64,000 nt of DNA from JASSUD01 sp031963405 (GCA_031963405.1 JASSUJ010000001.1:1-64000), one strand, 5' to 3'. Counted from the stretch's first letter, positions 42,193-51,871 are shown. A program made the numbers and translations. The notes: a model not told the origin generated them from the sequence alone.

Positions 42193-43809
42193 TTAGTTCT
42201 CTACGCCTACGCCAGAAAATCTTGTCAGGCCAAACGGGTCAATTTTAAAATTGCTGACCTGCTTATTGATGGGCTGATAAACGGTTGAGTGACCAATTGG
42301 TGTAAATGGCACTTCGCGTTTAAAGATTTGCTGTGCTTGTCGATAAAGTACCTCGCGTTTAGCTTGGTCGGTAGTTTGACGTGCTTGAGTTAATACGGCA
42401 TCAAATGGCTGGTAGCACCATCTAGAGAAATTCGTGCCATTGACCGCATTGCAGCTCAGCAATACGCTTAGCCAGTTATCTGGGTCACCATTATCGCCAG
42501 TCCAGCCGATAAGAACCGTATCGTGTTCACCGCTGTGGGCGCGTTTAATATATTCACCCCATTCGTAGGTGACGATTTTTGCCTGTACGCCGATTTTTGC
42601 CCAGTCAGCTTGAATCATTTCAGCCATTAAACGGGCATTCGGATTGTACGGCCGTTGTACTGGCATCGCCCATAACGAGATACTAAAGCCCTGCGGATAA
42701 CCGGCTTGCGTAAGCAAGGCTTTGGCCGCTTGCAGATCGTAAGGTGCGTCTTTAAGCGTTTTATCGTAAGACCATTGGGTCGGTGGCATAGGCGCATGCG
42801 CAACTTGTCCAACACCGCCATACACCGCCTGGATAATGGCTTTTTTATTGATCGCCATATCCAGCGCGCGACGCACTAGAGTTTGGTTAAGCGGTTTATG
42901 TTCAGTGTTGTATGCCACATAACCTAGGTTAAAACCGACTTGGTTGGGCAGGGCCAGGTGCTTCTCAGTTTTAAGGCTCACAATATCAGCCGGACGCGGG
43001 TAGCTCATCACTTGGCATTCATTGCGTTTAAGCTTTTGCACGCGAACTGCTGGATCGACAGTGATTGAAAAAATTAGATTGTTTAAGCGCACCGCACCTT
43101 TTTTCCAATATTCAAGATTACCTACATAACGAATCGTGGAATCTCTTATATAGCTACGGAAAATGAAGGGACCGGTACCGATTGGATGCCAATTAATATC
43201 GGACGCTTTGCCCGCGGCAAGCAGCTTTTCCGCGTATTCAGCTGACAAAATCGAAGCAAATGGCATTGCTATGTCTTGCAAGAATGGGGCATCCACTTTA
43301 TGCAGCGTGAAGCGCACTGTATAAGGGTCAAGCTTTTCTATTTTGGCGATATTTTTGTTAAGCCCCATATCCGTAAAATACGGAAATTGCACTGGATAGG
43401 CTTGTTGAAAAGGCATGCTGGGGTCGCGCATGCGATTAAAAGTGAACAGCACATCGTCTGCATTAAAATCGCGCGTCGGCTTGAAATATGACGTGGTATG
43501 GAATTTCACGCCAGGGCGTAAATGAAAAGTATAAATTAGCCCATTTGGTGATATTTCCCAATGGGTCGCGAGCCCTGGCTCAACTTGCGTTTCGCCGCGC
43601 TTAAATTGGACTAATTGGTTATAAAGCGTGGTTGAGCTGGCTACGAAATCCACACTGCTCGTATATTGGGCTGCGTCAAATCCTGCTGGGCTGCCTTCGG
43701 AGCAATAGACGAGCGTCCGCTGCGGCTCTAGCGCGTGCGTGTTAAACGCAAGCATAAACATAGCGCTGGTTAGCATAATCTTAAGTGCATTACTTGCAGC
43801 ATGAATCAT
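42193..43809 (-). CDS. dppA: Dipeptide-binding periplasmic protein DppA
   Basis: Extracytoplasmic solute-binding protein (family 5) that captures dipeptides. 538 residues. A signal peptide (about 1-26, ending THA) is followed by the mature start QRTLVYCSEGSPAGFDAAQY, typical of DppA. Other family segments: GLIYTFHLRPGVKFHTT, GTGPFIFRSYIRDS and GWTGDNGDPDNWLSVLLSCN. The first gene of the operon. For an endosymbiont with limited amino-acid synthesis, peptide uptake could be important, but that is inference. Confidence 0.95.
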   Translation of the reverse strand: MIHAASNALKIMLTSAMFMLAFNTHALEPQRTLVYCSEGSPAGFDAAQYTSSVDFVASSTTLYNQLVQFKRGETQVEPGLATHWEISPNGLIYTFHLRPGVKFHTTSYFKPTRDFNADDVLFTFNRMRDPSMPFQQAYPVQFPYFTDMGLNKNIAKIEKLDPYTVRFTLHKVDAPFLQDIAMPFASILSAEYAEKLLAAGKASDINWHPIGTGPFIFRSYIRDSTIRYVGNLEYWKKGAVRLNNLIFSITVDPAVRVQKLKRNECQVMSYPRPADIVSLKTEKHLALPNQVGFNLGYVAYNTEHKPLNQTLVRRALDMAINKKAIIQAVYGGVGQVAHAPMPPTQWSYDKTLKDAPYDLQAAKALLTQAGYPQGFSISLWAMPVQRPYNPNARLMAEMIQADWAKIGVQAKIVTYEWGEYIKRAHSGEHDTVLIGWTGDNGDPDNWLSVLLSCNAVNGTNFSRWCYQPFDAVLTQARQTTDQAKREVLYRQAQQIFKREVPFTPIGHSTVYQPINKQVSNFKIDPFGLTRFSGVGVEN

Positions 43810-43880
43810 GAGGCTTCCTTGCGTGGCTTTTTGAGTTGCTGAGTTGCTTACCTGAGCAGAAATTTTTCTGTAAGCCTAAA

Positions 43881-44030
43881 AACTTATCCATAAATGGCCT
43901 AAAAAGCTGCGATTTTTAGTTAGTCGGAATGAGCAGTTTTTACTTACGTTTATGTCCACTACGTTTCGCGTGCGCTAATTTCCCGCATTTAACAGCGTGT
44001 AGACAATTTATGGATAGGCTCTAAGAACTT
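43881..44030. repeat. Repeat family A element
   Basis: Inverted ends: AACTTATCCATAAATGGCC on the left and, as complement, GCCTATCCATAAATTGTC on the right, with CTAAGAAC outside. About 150 bases with no coding frame: small enough to be a MITE-like element. The gap 43810-44747 also holds a family B fragment near 44428 and no gene that I can name. Confidence 0.6.
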
Positions 44031-44427
44031 AATTGGGAATAGTCGTGTCTCCTAGACGGCTATAGAGATTAGCGTATTTTGCATGCAGCTGCTGACCCTG
44101 GCACAGAAAAAACAAGCTAACCAAAACTTAACTAACTTCTATGTTTGGTTTTATGGTTCTTTTATACCTCTATCTTAGGGGATAAAAAGCCGAGCTAAAT
44201 CAGGCTTGTAAGCTAAATTTTACTGCGCCAAAGCTATGCCCCATTTCTTAAAAAGGTCACGGCGACGGCATGTAAAAACCGTAGATTATAGCCAGCGCTG
44301 GCTCATTCCGACAAGGTAAGGTCGTTTTAACGGGTAAAAGAGCTGCGAAAGAATGGGGGAAAAATTGATAGAAAACTTAAGGGAAATCTCGAATTAGCTA
44401 ACAAAAAATAGCGTCCTGTAGTCATTA

Positions 44428-44460
44428 ATGTTGGGGTTCTTCATTTTAAGCTAACTACCC
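44428..44460. repeat. Dispersed repeat family B, fragment
   Basis: Contains TTGGGGTTCTTCATTTTAA, similar to the complement of the family B core (TTAAATGCAGAACCCCAA). Short and weak. Confidence 0.3.
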
Positions 44461-44747
44461 CCCACCTTACGAAAAATGCTACGGCTCGTTGGCTTCACCC
44501 TTACTGGGGGATCTTGTAGATACGCATCTTCAAATGCGTTGCCACGCCTGCGCCTTGTGTTTCTATGCTGTGTTTTTACATTATGTTTTTGATCGTGCAG
44601 GCGCACTGATTTGGAATGATGTTTCTTATTCTTAGTCTATTTTTAGTATTTTCTTAATCAAGGCTGTTTTATGCCAGCGTATAAATTCTTGCGTTCTTAC
44701 CACTTCCCCCCATAAATAAAGCGCATTAGAAAAACTTTAAAAGGACG

Positions 44748-45461
44748 CTAAGGCCGTGCTACCTCGAAGGCAAATTTTGGATTGCATCCAGCACTTGGCT
44801 GATTAATTTCCGAGATGTCCGGATTTGACGCAAGCGCATGATTTCCTAACTCATATTGGCTGGCGGAAGCTAGCCTTACGTATTTTGCATTTGCCTGCGC
44901 TGCGATGATTTGCTGCGACAGATCTTTGGCAAGCTCGTCTGCTGGAGGCGCCGATTTGTTTTCATTCCTATATGGAGTGGGCGACTGAAGATTGGCCGTT
45001 GATAGAGCTGCGTCAAGTGATCTATCCGCAAGCAAGGCTTTAGTAGAAGGTGGTTGAATAGGTGAGTTGTCATGGCCTATCCAACCTCCTATTAAACACA
45101 GCAGAGAAAGGCGCCACAACCATTTCGTCATGCGCTTATTGATTAACACTTGACTTAGCTTAGCCAGAGCTAAACGGGCGGTAGCTTCATCGGGAAAATG
45201 GGCGAGCTTTACCTTTGATCCAGTTGCATTGGTCATCTGCAAAATAAAGCTCTGGCTTTCAGAGGCTACTGAAAAGCGCCAAGGACCAGCAAGTTCCCTC
45301 CTTGGCAGCAGATGAAACTCACCACCAAGGCGCTGCGGCAGTGAAAGGCATAGATAGTGGCGTGTCAGTTTTACTTCAATCGAAGGCCTCATACTTCGTT
45401 GCATACGAGAGAGTGCGGCAGCTAGCGCTTTCCTTATGGCCTGGCCTATTTGCTTAAACAT
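44748..45461 (-). CDS. Putative single-pass membrane protein
   Basis: A protein I do not recognise. From the ATG at 45461 (MFKQIGQAIRKAL) it has 237 residues; the frame is open to 45530. Residues up to about 110 look like a soluble domain with several strands (VKLTRHYLCLSLPQRLGGEF, RRELAGPWRFSVASESQS). A single hydrophobic helix follows (MTKWLWRLSLLCLIGGWIG, about 112-130), and then a polar tail of about 105 residues rich in Ala, Ser and Gln. This topology resembles small T4SS accessory proteins, and the T4SS-like gene group starts 2.3 kb downstream, but no homology is visible. Confidence 0.55.
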   Translation of the reverse strand: MFKQIGQAIRKALAAALSRMQRSMRPSIEVKLTRHYLCLSLPQRLGGEFHLLPRRELAGPWRFSVASESQSFILQMTNATGSKVKLAHFPDEATARLALAKLSQVLINKRMTKWLWRLSLLCLIGGWIGHDNSPIQPPSTKALLADRSLDAALSTANLQSPTPYRNENKSAPPADELAKDLSQQIIAAQANAKYVRLASASQYELGNHALASNPDISEINQPSAGCNPKFAFEVARP

Positions 45462-45741
45462 GGACTTTCTTCCCTTTATAAATCGGGCGGCGGTTTTATG
45501 CCTAAAGGTCTGTAGGGCTAGCAAGGCCAAGACAAGCGTACTGTCGGCGTTAATGCCTCCTGCTTACGATTTAGGTAACCTTCTTTAAATAATTAGCGAA
45601 TGTTTTTCATCATACGCAAGCAAAATCAAAGCGCACATTAGCCTTTTAGCTAATCTGCATTTCATGCTTGTTAGATAATTTTTCGGTAGAGAAGAAGTGT
45701 GGTGCAGGGCAATTTGCAATGGGAAGTGATTGAAGTCAGCT

Positions 45742-47235
45742 TTAACGGCCTCCTCGACCCTTGCTTTTTCTCTGAGGAGAATGTTCTCCACTTTTCGCAT
45801 CCTGGCCTCCATTATTACCACGAGAATTAAAACTTACTGAGCTTCCATTTTTGGGTAATGAATAAGCGCTATGAGGATTTGTTGTAGCTACCCTATCTGC
45901 TGCAAGCATATTGTCAGCATGTATTCTTAGGGCTTCCTTCATGGGTGTAAAAGTTACTATAACTTCTCCTCTGATTGGCGGACGACCAGCTGTAGGATTA
46001 TCGATATTATTTATTGGTGACTTCCCCACAGCACTATTAGCTGGATCTCTAATATTCCCTCTTACGTGTTCTGTTTGGACATCGCTCGGTTTATGCATAG
46101 CGTCGCTTTCCCTTTGTCCAGGATTATTTTTGGCATTAGTTGCCGGGATTATGTGTATAACGTTATCCGCCTCTGAAAAGTGGGCTCGACGTGGAGAGGA
46201 GGCTAATGTTGTCCCTGAGTAAGCTGATAATCCTGGCGAGAGCAGGAGAGTAGATGTTGGGCTCATCGCGTAAAAATCTAAATCTTTATTTGCCTCTTTA
46301 TTTGGTTTTATTTCGACAGTCAGATTACTTGCTCTTTCGGTATGGGCTGCGTCAATTCCACTCAAGGTTTTTACATCAAGCAGCCCTTTGCGCAAATAAG
46401 ATATCGATGATTCCAACTGCTTTAACCAATTTTTTAAAAAAGATAAATTTTCAAATCTTTGATCTGCCTCGGATAAATTCCCAAATCTTGGATTTTCCGT
46501 TCTTAAATTTCGCAATTTTTCAATTTTTACTCTTTCATTTTCAAATTCTTTGTTTTCAAATTCTTTCTCTATTTCATCTGCAAGCTCCTTAGATTTTTTC
46601 TGAATATTTTTAAGTGATTCTTCATTGCTAGTTATTATTTTTTTTAAACTTTCAAGAGAAGTTTTTGGATTGTTCGATATTTCTTCTGATTTTGACGATA
46701 GTGCTAACCTAACATTTTCAGGTAGCTCTTTTAGAATTACAAAAAACGGTTTTTCAGTTGATGAACCTAACTGTTTTCTCAAATATTTTTTCGAATCTTC
46801 TAAAAATTTATCTAAATCCTGGCACAACTTTTCCGAAAGCCAAACAGTAGAAGTTGATTCTCTCCGAGATGGTTGGAAAATTTGTGCATTATTTATTAAA
46901 TCCAAGGACTTTCGGTGCACCGCTTTTAGCTCGCGTAGCGTCTCACCTAAAAGAAGGGATGGAGGTTCAAGGGAAGCTGTAGGTTGATTCGTGTCTATAC
47001 TTTTCTGCAAGGTAATGCCGGTAGAGTTAACACTATTTGCGCTGGCAGAGATAACGAAGGGATTTTTTTGCAAAGCAGTACCGCTATTATTGTTTGTTGT
47101 CTCATTAGATGAGAGAGCACTGCTTTGCTTAGTTGTTGACGATCCTTGCGCTTTTTGCTTAAAAAAATTTAATACATAATTTGATTTCTCTTTTACAGAT
47201 TGAATCATTTTAGAAAAAATGTTCGGGGAGGCCAT
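45742..47235 (-). CDS. Coiled-coil, AT-rich protein of unknown function (effector-like)
   Basis: A 497-residue protein I do not recognise. Residues 1-100 are rich in Ser, Asn and Thr. Residues about 110-305 are helical with a long coiled coil (SLESLKKIITSNEESLKNIQ, and KSKELADEIEKEFENKEFEN). Residues 320-497 are again low-complexity, ending in basic PQRKSKGRGGR. There is no signal peptide. It has a clear ribosome site (TAGGAG, seven bases before the ATG). The overall style (unstructured tail, coiled coil, basic C-terminus) is that of a protein translocated to a host, which is an inference only. Confidence 0.65.
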   Translation of the reverse strand: MASPNIFSKMIQSVKEKSNYVLNFFKQKAQGSSTTKQSSALSSNETTNNNSGTALQKNPFVISASANSVNSTGITLQKSIDTNQPTASLEPPSLLLGETLRELKAVHRKSLDLINNAQIFQPSRRESTSTVWLSEKLCQDLDKFLEDSKKYLRKQLGSSTEKPFFVILKELPENVRLALSSKSEEISNNPKTSLESLKKIITSNEESLKNIQKKSKELADEIEKEFENKEFENERVKIEKLRNLRTENPRFGNLSEADQRFENLSFLKNWLKQLESSISYLRKGLLDVKTLSGIDAAHTERASNLTVEIKPNKEANKDLDFYAMSPTSTLLLSPGLSAYSGTTLASSPRRAHFSEADNVIHIIPATNAKNNPGQRESDAMHKPSDVQTEHVRGNIRDPANSAVGKSPINNIDNPTAGRPPIRGEVIVTFTPMKEALRIHADNMLAADRVATTNPHSAYSLPKNGSSVSFNSRGNNGGQDAKSGEHSPQRKSKGRGGR

Positions 47236-47796
47236 AAATTTTCTCCTAGCCGCTTCAGAAAACTTACGCTCTCAGACTAACTTTTTTTGTTCTCAATCCT
47301 TTCGCTAATACGAAAGCAAGTTGTCTTTGACGAACCAAGAATAGTAAAAATATTGCTTCGTTAAACCTCCTAAAAAATTGAAAAGCCGTTTTGCCTCAAG
47401 CTTTTCAACGCTGAACCAATCATCTTGGCGAACTTGAAAAATAAAATATTGATTAATCTTATATTTAAGTCACGATCATTTTTAAGTCATGAGCGAAAGG
47501 CATATTGCTACTGACTTATCAATTAATGCACGCTTAAGAAACTTTGCATAACCTGCGGTGGCGTTATATCTCGTAGTATTTTTTTGTATGTACTAAATGT
47601 AATGTCTGTACCGGTATTTCGTGCGGGCGGGTTATGCCGAGCGTCTTTAGGGAATGGTGATTAAAGTAAACCGAGTGTGGCTTCATGTCTGTGCGTTAAG
47701 CGTCTTGATCGTGCATGCGTATAGTTGGTCTCGGCCTACTTTTATCGCAATTGATTCAGTAGTTTTTCCGCATTTATTGGTACGAGGCATAGAAAG

Positions 47797-48240
47797 ATGT
47801 ACGTTCTTTCTGTTTTTTTCGCGCTGTTTTTGTTGCTTAATCTACTCTTTATGCAGAATCAGCATAAATTGGGGACGCAGGCGGTAACGGGTGAAGCAGT
47901 AGCGATCAGCGGCAATATTCAAATTTATCGCAATGCGGTGATTCGTTATGCACGTGCCAATAGTGGGGTTGAGGGAGTGGCTGCAGATACTTATTTGAAC
48001 CTACCTGCTTGGTTTAAACGGCTGCCAGCTTTGCATAATTACGTTGTGCATGGCAAAGCTTATGTCTATTACGTAGCGCATCAGCCTGAGTTAGCTTATG
48101 CGCTGGCACAAGCGAGTCATAACTCGATTTTTATTGGAATTAAGCGTAATGGAATGTTGTATCACCCCCTGCGAGGTGCAACCTCAATCCATTTGCCTGC
48201 CACTATTCCAGAAAACAGCGTGGTGTATGCAGATGGTTAA
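47797..48240 (+). CDS. pilM: PilM-like type IV pilus protein of conjugative systems
   Basis: A 147-residue protein like PilM of IncI (R64-type) thin-pilus operons. A single N-terminal membrane helix (VLSVFFALFLLLNLLFM, about 3-19) is followed by a polar region containing GEAVAISGNIQIYRNAVIRYA (about 33-53) and PAWFKRLPALHNYV. In IncI plasmids the pil genes lie next to tra genes related to Dot/Icm; here a DotA/TraY-type gene is 4.6 kb away, so both may come from one IncI-like conjugation module. No other pil gene is in the window. The 560 bases before it (47236-47796) show no convincing gene. Confidence 0.7.
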   Translation: MYVLSVFFALFLLLNLLFMQNQHKLGTQAVTGEAVAISGNIQIYRNAVIRYARANSGVEGVAADTYLNLPAWFKRLPALHNYVVHGKAYVYYVAHQPELAYALAQASHNSIFIGIKRNGMLYHPLRGATSIHLPATIPENSVVYADG

Positions 48241-48282
48241 GGGCCTGTTCAGCGCCTTTAAAAAAACAAAAAATAGAGGTTT

Positions 48283-48395
48283 GTGATCTACAGGTTGGAG
48301 TTCTGCATTTAATTCAATTCGTTATCTCAACTTACTAAAAACGGCAAAGCGCGACAGGTTGAGGTGACGAAGGAACCCCAACATGATTACTTCGC
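48283..48395. repeat. Dispersed repeat family B, copy 5 (inverted)
   Basis: Carries the complement of the family core: TTCTGCATTTAATTCAATTC, plus AGGAACCCCAACATG. It lies after pilM. The rest of the gap 48241-48623 shows nothing more. Confidence 0.6.
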
Positions 48396-48623
48396 GCCTC
48401 TATTAAGGAAGCCCTTACGCAGCTCTAAAATATTTGCATTTAAGAAACTCCAACTTTGCTTAATTTGCTTAAGTCAGGCTGAGAAGAGTATTACGTCTGT
48501 CCCATAACTCTTCGTGCTGAGGTTTAAAAGTGGGATGCGCTTATTCAATTCAATAAATTTTCTGGTCGCGTAAGCGTACCGCTTGAACCGATATATTTTG
48601 TTCCAGATCAATTCGGTGCGACC

Positions 48624-49601
48624 TTAATAGCTAGCGGCATAGGCAGCACTTTTGCGTTGTTGTAGCGACAACTCTTCTGTATCACGGCGATTTTGGCGAG
48701 CGAGCCGAATTGCAAGCAAGGTTTCGATGCGCTCCTGCACCTGCTGTTTGTATAGATTGAGAAAATTTTCTAGTGCCTTCATCTGCACATATTCGGTTAG
48801 CAGCGGCACGATGCCGCGCTCGGCTTGCTCTGCATGCCACTCTGGATTGGCGAAGCGTTTTAACACTTCGCTTGTAAGAATTTCAATCGAAGAAAGGTCG
48901 TCAAATTGCTCTACCGTAGGGGCCACTGATGTTGCTGTGTCTGCTGTATCTACTGCTGATAGAGCCCACTTAGTCAACGGTAAGGTAAACATAGTAAAAA
49001 GATTTGAGGCGTGCAGAGAAGCAAAAGAAGCCGACTTTACGCTAAGTTTGTCATTGCATACGCCGTTCACAGGTGCATGGATGGGATAGCGATCTGTGCC
49101 TTCAGCGCCAAGTTTGTGCTCAATTTTTTTACATAGCAGTGGCTCAGGATCAACGTTAATACTGCTTTTTTTATCACCGCGCCCCTTCACTACTTCGAAA
49201 TGAAGGTGTGCAGCAGTGACCTTGCCAGTGTTACCAGAGCGGGCAATTTCTTGGCCTATGGTTACATGGGCTCCTGGGTCAACGGCGGCATGGCTCAGAT
49301 GTAGATATCTGAGCATTGTCTCAGTCCTACCTACAACGCGGACTTCTTGACCGCCAGCTTCAGAAAAGCGGCGCTGAATATATCCTTCTTGGGCTGCTAC
49401 AAGCGGCGTGCCTTTATATGCTCGAAAATCAACGCCTTTATGCTGTAACCATTTATGCTGCAGCGGGTGGAAACGGCAGCCATAAATATTAGTGATCATT
49501 TGCGGTGCAGCAGTGGAGATTGGCGAAATTAAGCAAATGGTTGCGTTTGCCGTTAGGACGCTTAGAGCAAGTAGGGCCAATGCACAAAAAGTATTTTTCA
49601 T
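48624..49601 (-). CDS. Exported M23 (LytM-type) peptidase
   Basis: A zinc metallopeptidase expected to cut peptidoglycan cross-links and make room for an envelope-spanning machine. 325 residues. A signal peptide (about 1-20) is followed by an M23 domain: GCRFHPLQHKWLQHKGVDF with the His-x3-Asp ligand pair (HKGVD), and HLHFEVVKG with the second His pair. Its C-terminal 130 residues (about 195-325) are helical and resemble part of the two exported paralogues upstream. It overlaps the upstream gene by four bases, so it is in one operon with the genes up to 52491. Confidence 0.85.
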   Translation of the reverse strand: MKNTFCALALLALSVLTANATICLISPISTAAPQMITNIYGCRFHPLQHKWLQHKGVDFRAYKGTPLVAAQEGYIQRRFSEAGGQEVRVVGRTETMLRYLHLSHAAVDPGAHVTIGQEIARSGNTGKVTAAHLHFEVVKGRGDKKSSINVDPEPLLCKKIEHKLGAEGTDRYPIHAPVNGVCNDKLSVKSASFASLHASNLFTMFTLPLTKWALSAVDTADTATSVAPTVEQFDDLSSIEILTSEVLKRFANPEWHAEQAERGIVPLLTEYVQMKALENFLNLYKQQVQERIETLLAIRLARQNRRDTEELSLQQRKSAAYAASY

Positions 49602-50443
49602 TGCTGATGGCGCCGCGTATGTTGCGCGATTAAAGCATGAAAGCTATGGGCCGCAGCAGATAGGGCGGCTTGATCAGACAGTTGCTCTAGCGCATTGGCT
49701 TGCGCTTGCGCTGACTTAAGTTGAATCCGAGCAAGGGGCGCTTCAGTTAAGGGATGCACTGCATTACGCACAAAAGCGAGTGCCGCCTTATATTCATTCT
49801 CCGATAAGGTTTGGTATTGCCCCGCACCAGGGTTAAGGATGGTGTTCAGACTAAGGTCTGCGTTTTGTAAAGCAAGAGAAGGTTGCAAGCTACAACGCTG
49901 GCGCGTTTGCTCATCGCTTGAACAGTAAAAGCGGTGTTGTTCAACCATGATGGCAGGGTCAACCGGCTTGGCTGAATAAAAAGACTGAGCAAAGGCAGAG
50001 TTGCTATGGGCAATTTGCTTACGTATTACTGTGTCCTGCTCAGCGAGTAGCGCCGCATTGGTTACGCTTAACGACTGTTCGGCCGGCAGAACAGCACGTT
50101 GCGCAGCTTGGTGAGCGCGCTGTTGCATATAAAGCCGAGTGCGCAAAGCGATGGCACCCTGCTTAAAAGCGCGTTGCTGTGCGCTTTGCTTAGTCAATTC
50201 TCGATAAAGTTTGCCAAAGCCTGTTTCTAGTGAGTGGTAAAGCGTTTTTTCAAGCGTGGTTAAGACGCGATTGGTAGCGCTTGCGATGGATGAAACGATC
50301 TGCGTACCAGCTTGTATAAATGCCGCATGACCTACCCAACCCCAAGGGTCGCAGCAAGCCCATGCACGTACAAAGGGTGCATTCATGCTGATAAGCACTA
50401 GTGCAATCAATGTTGCCGCTAGGGTTTTTAAGAAAGTTTGCAT
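49598..50443 (-). CDS. Exported protein, paralogue of 50735-51871
   Basis: A 281-residue protein with a signal peptide (about 1-28, ending VRA) and mature start WACCDPWGW. Similar in layout to the next gene upstream: a CC motif at the mature N-terminus, SSIASATNRVL..LEKTLYHSLETGFGKLYRELTKQ with QRAFKQGA, and a central RFYCSSDEQTRQRC segment with LQNADLSLNTIL. The role is probably tied to the DotA/TraY system next to it. I cannot name the family with confidence (an IcmX/TraW-type counterpart is one possibility). Confidence 0.7.
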   Translation of the reverse strand: MQTFLKTLAATLIALVLISMNAPFVRAWACCDPWGWVGHAAFIQAGTQIVSSIASATNRVLTTLEKTLYHSLETGFGKLYRELTKQSAQQRAFKQGAIALRTRLYMQQRAHQAAQRAVLPAEQSLSVTNAALLAEQDTVIRKQIAHSNSAFAQSFYSAKPVDPAIMVEQHRFYCSSDEQTRQRCSLQPSLALQNADLSLNTILNPGAGQYQTLSENEYKAALAFVRNAVHPLTEAPLARIQLKSAQAQANALEQLSDQAALSAAAHSFHALIAQHTRRHQQ

Positions 50444-50515
50444 AACTTCCTCGATTATTTTTCTCTACATTTCTTCTAACTATTCCCGCATCAGCCTTGT
50501 TTCTATTGGATGAAG

Positions 50516-50692
50516 CTTCTTGGAACCTGCCTACAAATTGCCTAAAAGGCCATGATTCGTGTTTTTTCAAATCCTGGGCGGTGCTCGGAATCCTCATGTA
50601 CACCCACGTACACTCCGGTTCCTGCAAGGTTTACTCAACTAAGGGCCTCCCCGACTGACGGCCTTTTAGACAATTTGTAGACAGTTTCTTAG
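50516..50692. repeat. Repeat family A, full element
   Basis: Nearly perfect inverted ends of about 33 bases: TGGAACCTGCCTACAAATTG on the left and AAGAAACTGTCTACAAATTG as complement on the right, each continuing with (G/T)CCTAAAAGGCC-like bases. The interior holds CGTACACTCCGGTTCCTGCA. About 177 bases with no gene: MITE-like. It is inserted between the two paralogous exported-protein genes. Confidence 0.8.
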
Positions 50693-50734
50693 TGCATTGG
50701 TAGGTTGCAAAGAGTTCGGCAAAGATTTATTCAT

Positions 50735-51871
50735 TTAGCGGCCTGCTTTAGCAGCGGCAGTGCGCGCTTGTGCTAAACGCGTGGCTGCGTCACGTTTTAC
50801 ATCTAGCGCAAGTTGAGTGGCGAGTACGGTCTCGATGCGCTCCATTTGTTGGAAGGATTTAAGGTCCATCCAGAGCTTGAGTGCCTGCATTTTGTTCTGC
50901 TCACGCATTAAATTTTCTAGGGAAAACCCGGCAATCATTTTGTACCAGACGGGCGAGGTGAAGCGGCCACGAACCTGGCTTTCCATCAATTCCAACTCGG
51001 ATACATCTGCTTTGTTAAGCAGGGCAGAGGAGCCAAGTCCCCTTATTGGCGTACGTAATGCTGCAGCGTGGTTAAGTGAATTTGCTGCCACTGAGGCGCG
51101 GCTTTGTTCAATGTATTGAGCTGCAACAAAGGCTTTACCTTGTGAGGTTTTTTCCCAAGCCTTTGGAATTGGCTGAGTTGGCACTGGATTGGTTAGGTGA
51201 TTGATCAGTGTGTGTGCGGCGTCAAGTTGTGCCGGGTTGTAGTGCGTGGTGTTGAGCATCGTATCGGCACGTACATCAGCATTTTGTAGGTTGGCCGCGG
51301 CGGGTGCATTGCAGCGCCCCAGTTGGGCGTCTTGCTGCGAGCAATATAGGGTGGTGTGTTTGGTATAGATCTGTGTCATGGCAGCGGCGGCATTTGGCGT
51401 AAACAGCGTGCGTTGTGTGAAGTCGCGGTTAAAGTCATTTAACTGCGCCAAGGTTTCTGCGCTTGCTCGACCGCCTGCAGCGGCGCCAGCTGTTTCAAAG
51501 CAAGCGCGTGGTGACAGTTCATATTTCAGTGTGGCATCAGCTCTTGCCTGTTCGATCATCATTTGCGCTTGGGACACCCGTGCGCCTTGTTCAAAAACGC
51601 GTTGTGCAGCCGTTTGCTTGTTAATCTCAACGTAAAGTTTATTAAAGCCTCGCTCTAGGGCGAGGTTAATGCGTTCCAACCACGCGACAATTGTTGAAGT
51701 TGCGCTCGTGATTGCGGCTGACACAGTAGAACCAGCAGCGGTTGCTCCTTGCGCGGCTATGGCTCCATCGCCACAGCACGCATAGGTGGGTGACGGTATG
51801 GCTATATTGAGTGCAGCGAAAACAGCTACGCCGAAAGCGCTGAGCGCATGTCTACGAATTTTATTCATCAC
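50735..51871 (-). CDS. Exported protein of a DotA/TraY-linked operon
   Basis: A 378-residue protein with a signal peptide (about 1-31) and mature start ACCGDGAIA. It shares its plan with the 49598 gene: SAAITSATSTIVAWLERINL, ALERGFNKLYVEINKQTAAQ, QRVFEQGARVSQAQ, then YCSQQDAQLGRCNAPAAANL with LQNADVRADTML. The C-terminal part (about 270-378) is also like the tail of the M23 protein (KADVSELELMESQVRGRF and SLENLMREQNKMQALKLW). The three genes look like relatives by duplication. The operon neighbours suggest a job in a type IVB secretion or conjugation machine in the periplasm. Confidence 0.7.
   Translation of the reverse strand: MMNKIRRHALSAFGVAVFAALNIAIPSPTYACCGDGAIAAQGATAAGSTVSAAITSATSTIVAWLERINLALERGFNKLYVEINKQTAAQRVFEQGARVSQAQMMIEQARADATLKYELSPRACFETAGAAAGGRASAETLAQLNDFNRDFTQRTLFTPNAAAAMTQIYTKHTTLYCSQQDAQLGRCNAPAAANLQNADVRADTMLNTTHYNPAQLDAAHTLINHLTNPVPTQPIPKAWEKTSQGKAFVAAQYIEQSRASVAANSLNHAAALRTPIRGLGSSALLNKADVSELELMESQVRGRFTSPVWYKMIAGFSLENLMREQNKMQALKLWMDLKSFQQMERIETVLATQLALDVKRDAATRLAQARTAAAKAGR

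Noticed and set aside
45585..45821. 78-codon minus-strand frame overlapping the end of the 45742-47235 gene
   Set aside because: Mostly a shadow of the longer gene in another frame; nothing supports translation.
47654..47887. 77-codon plus-strand frame overlapping the pilM start
   Set aside because: Its second half is pilM in another frame, and the first half has no ribosome site or recognisable domain.
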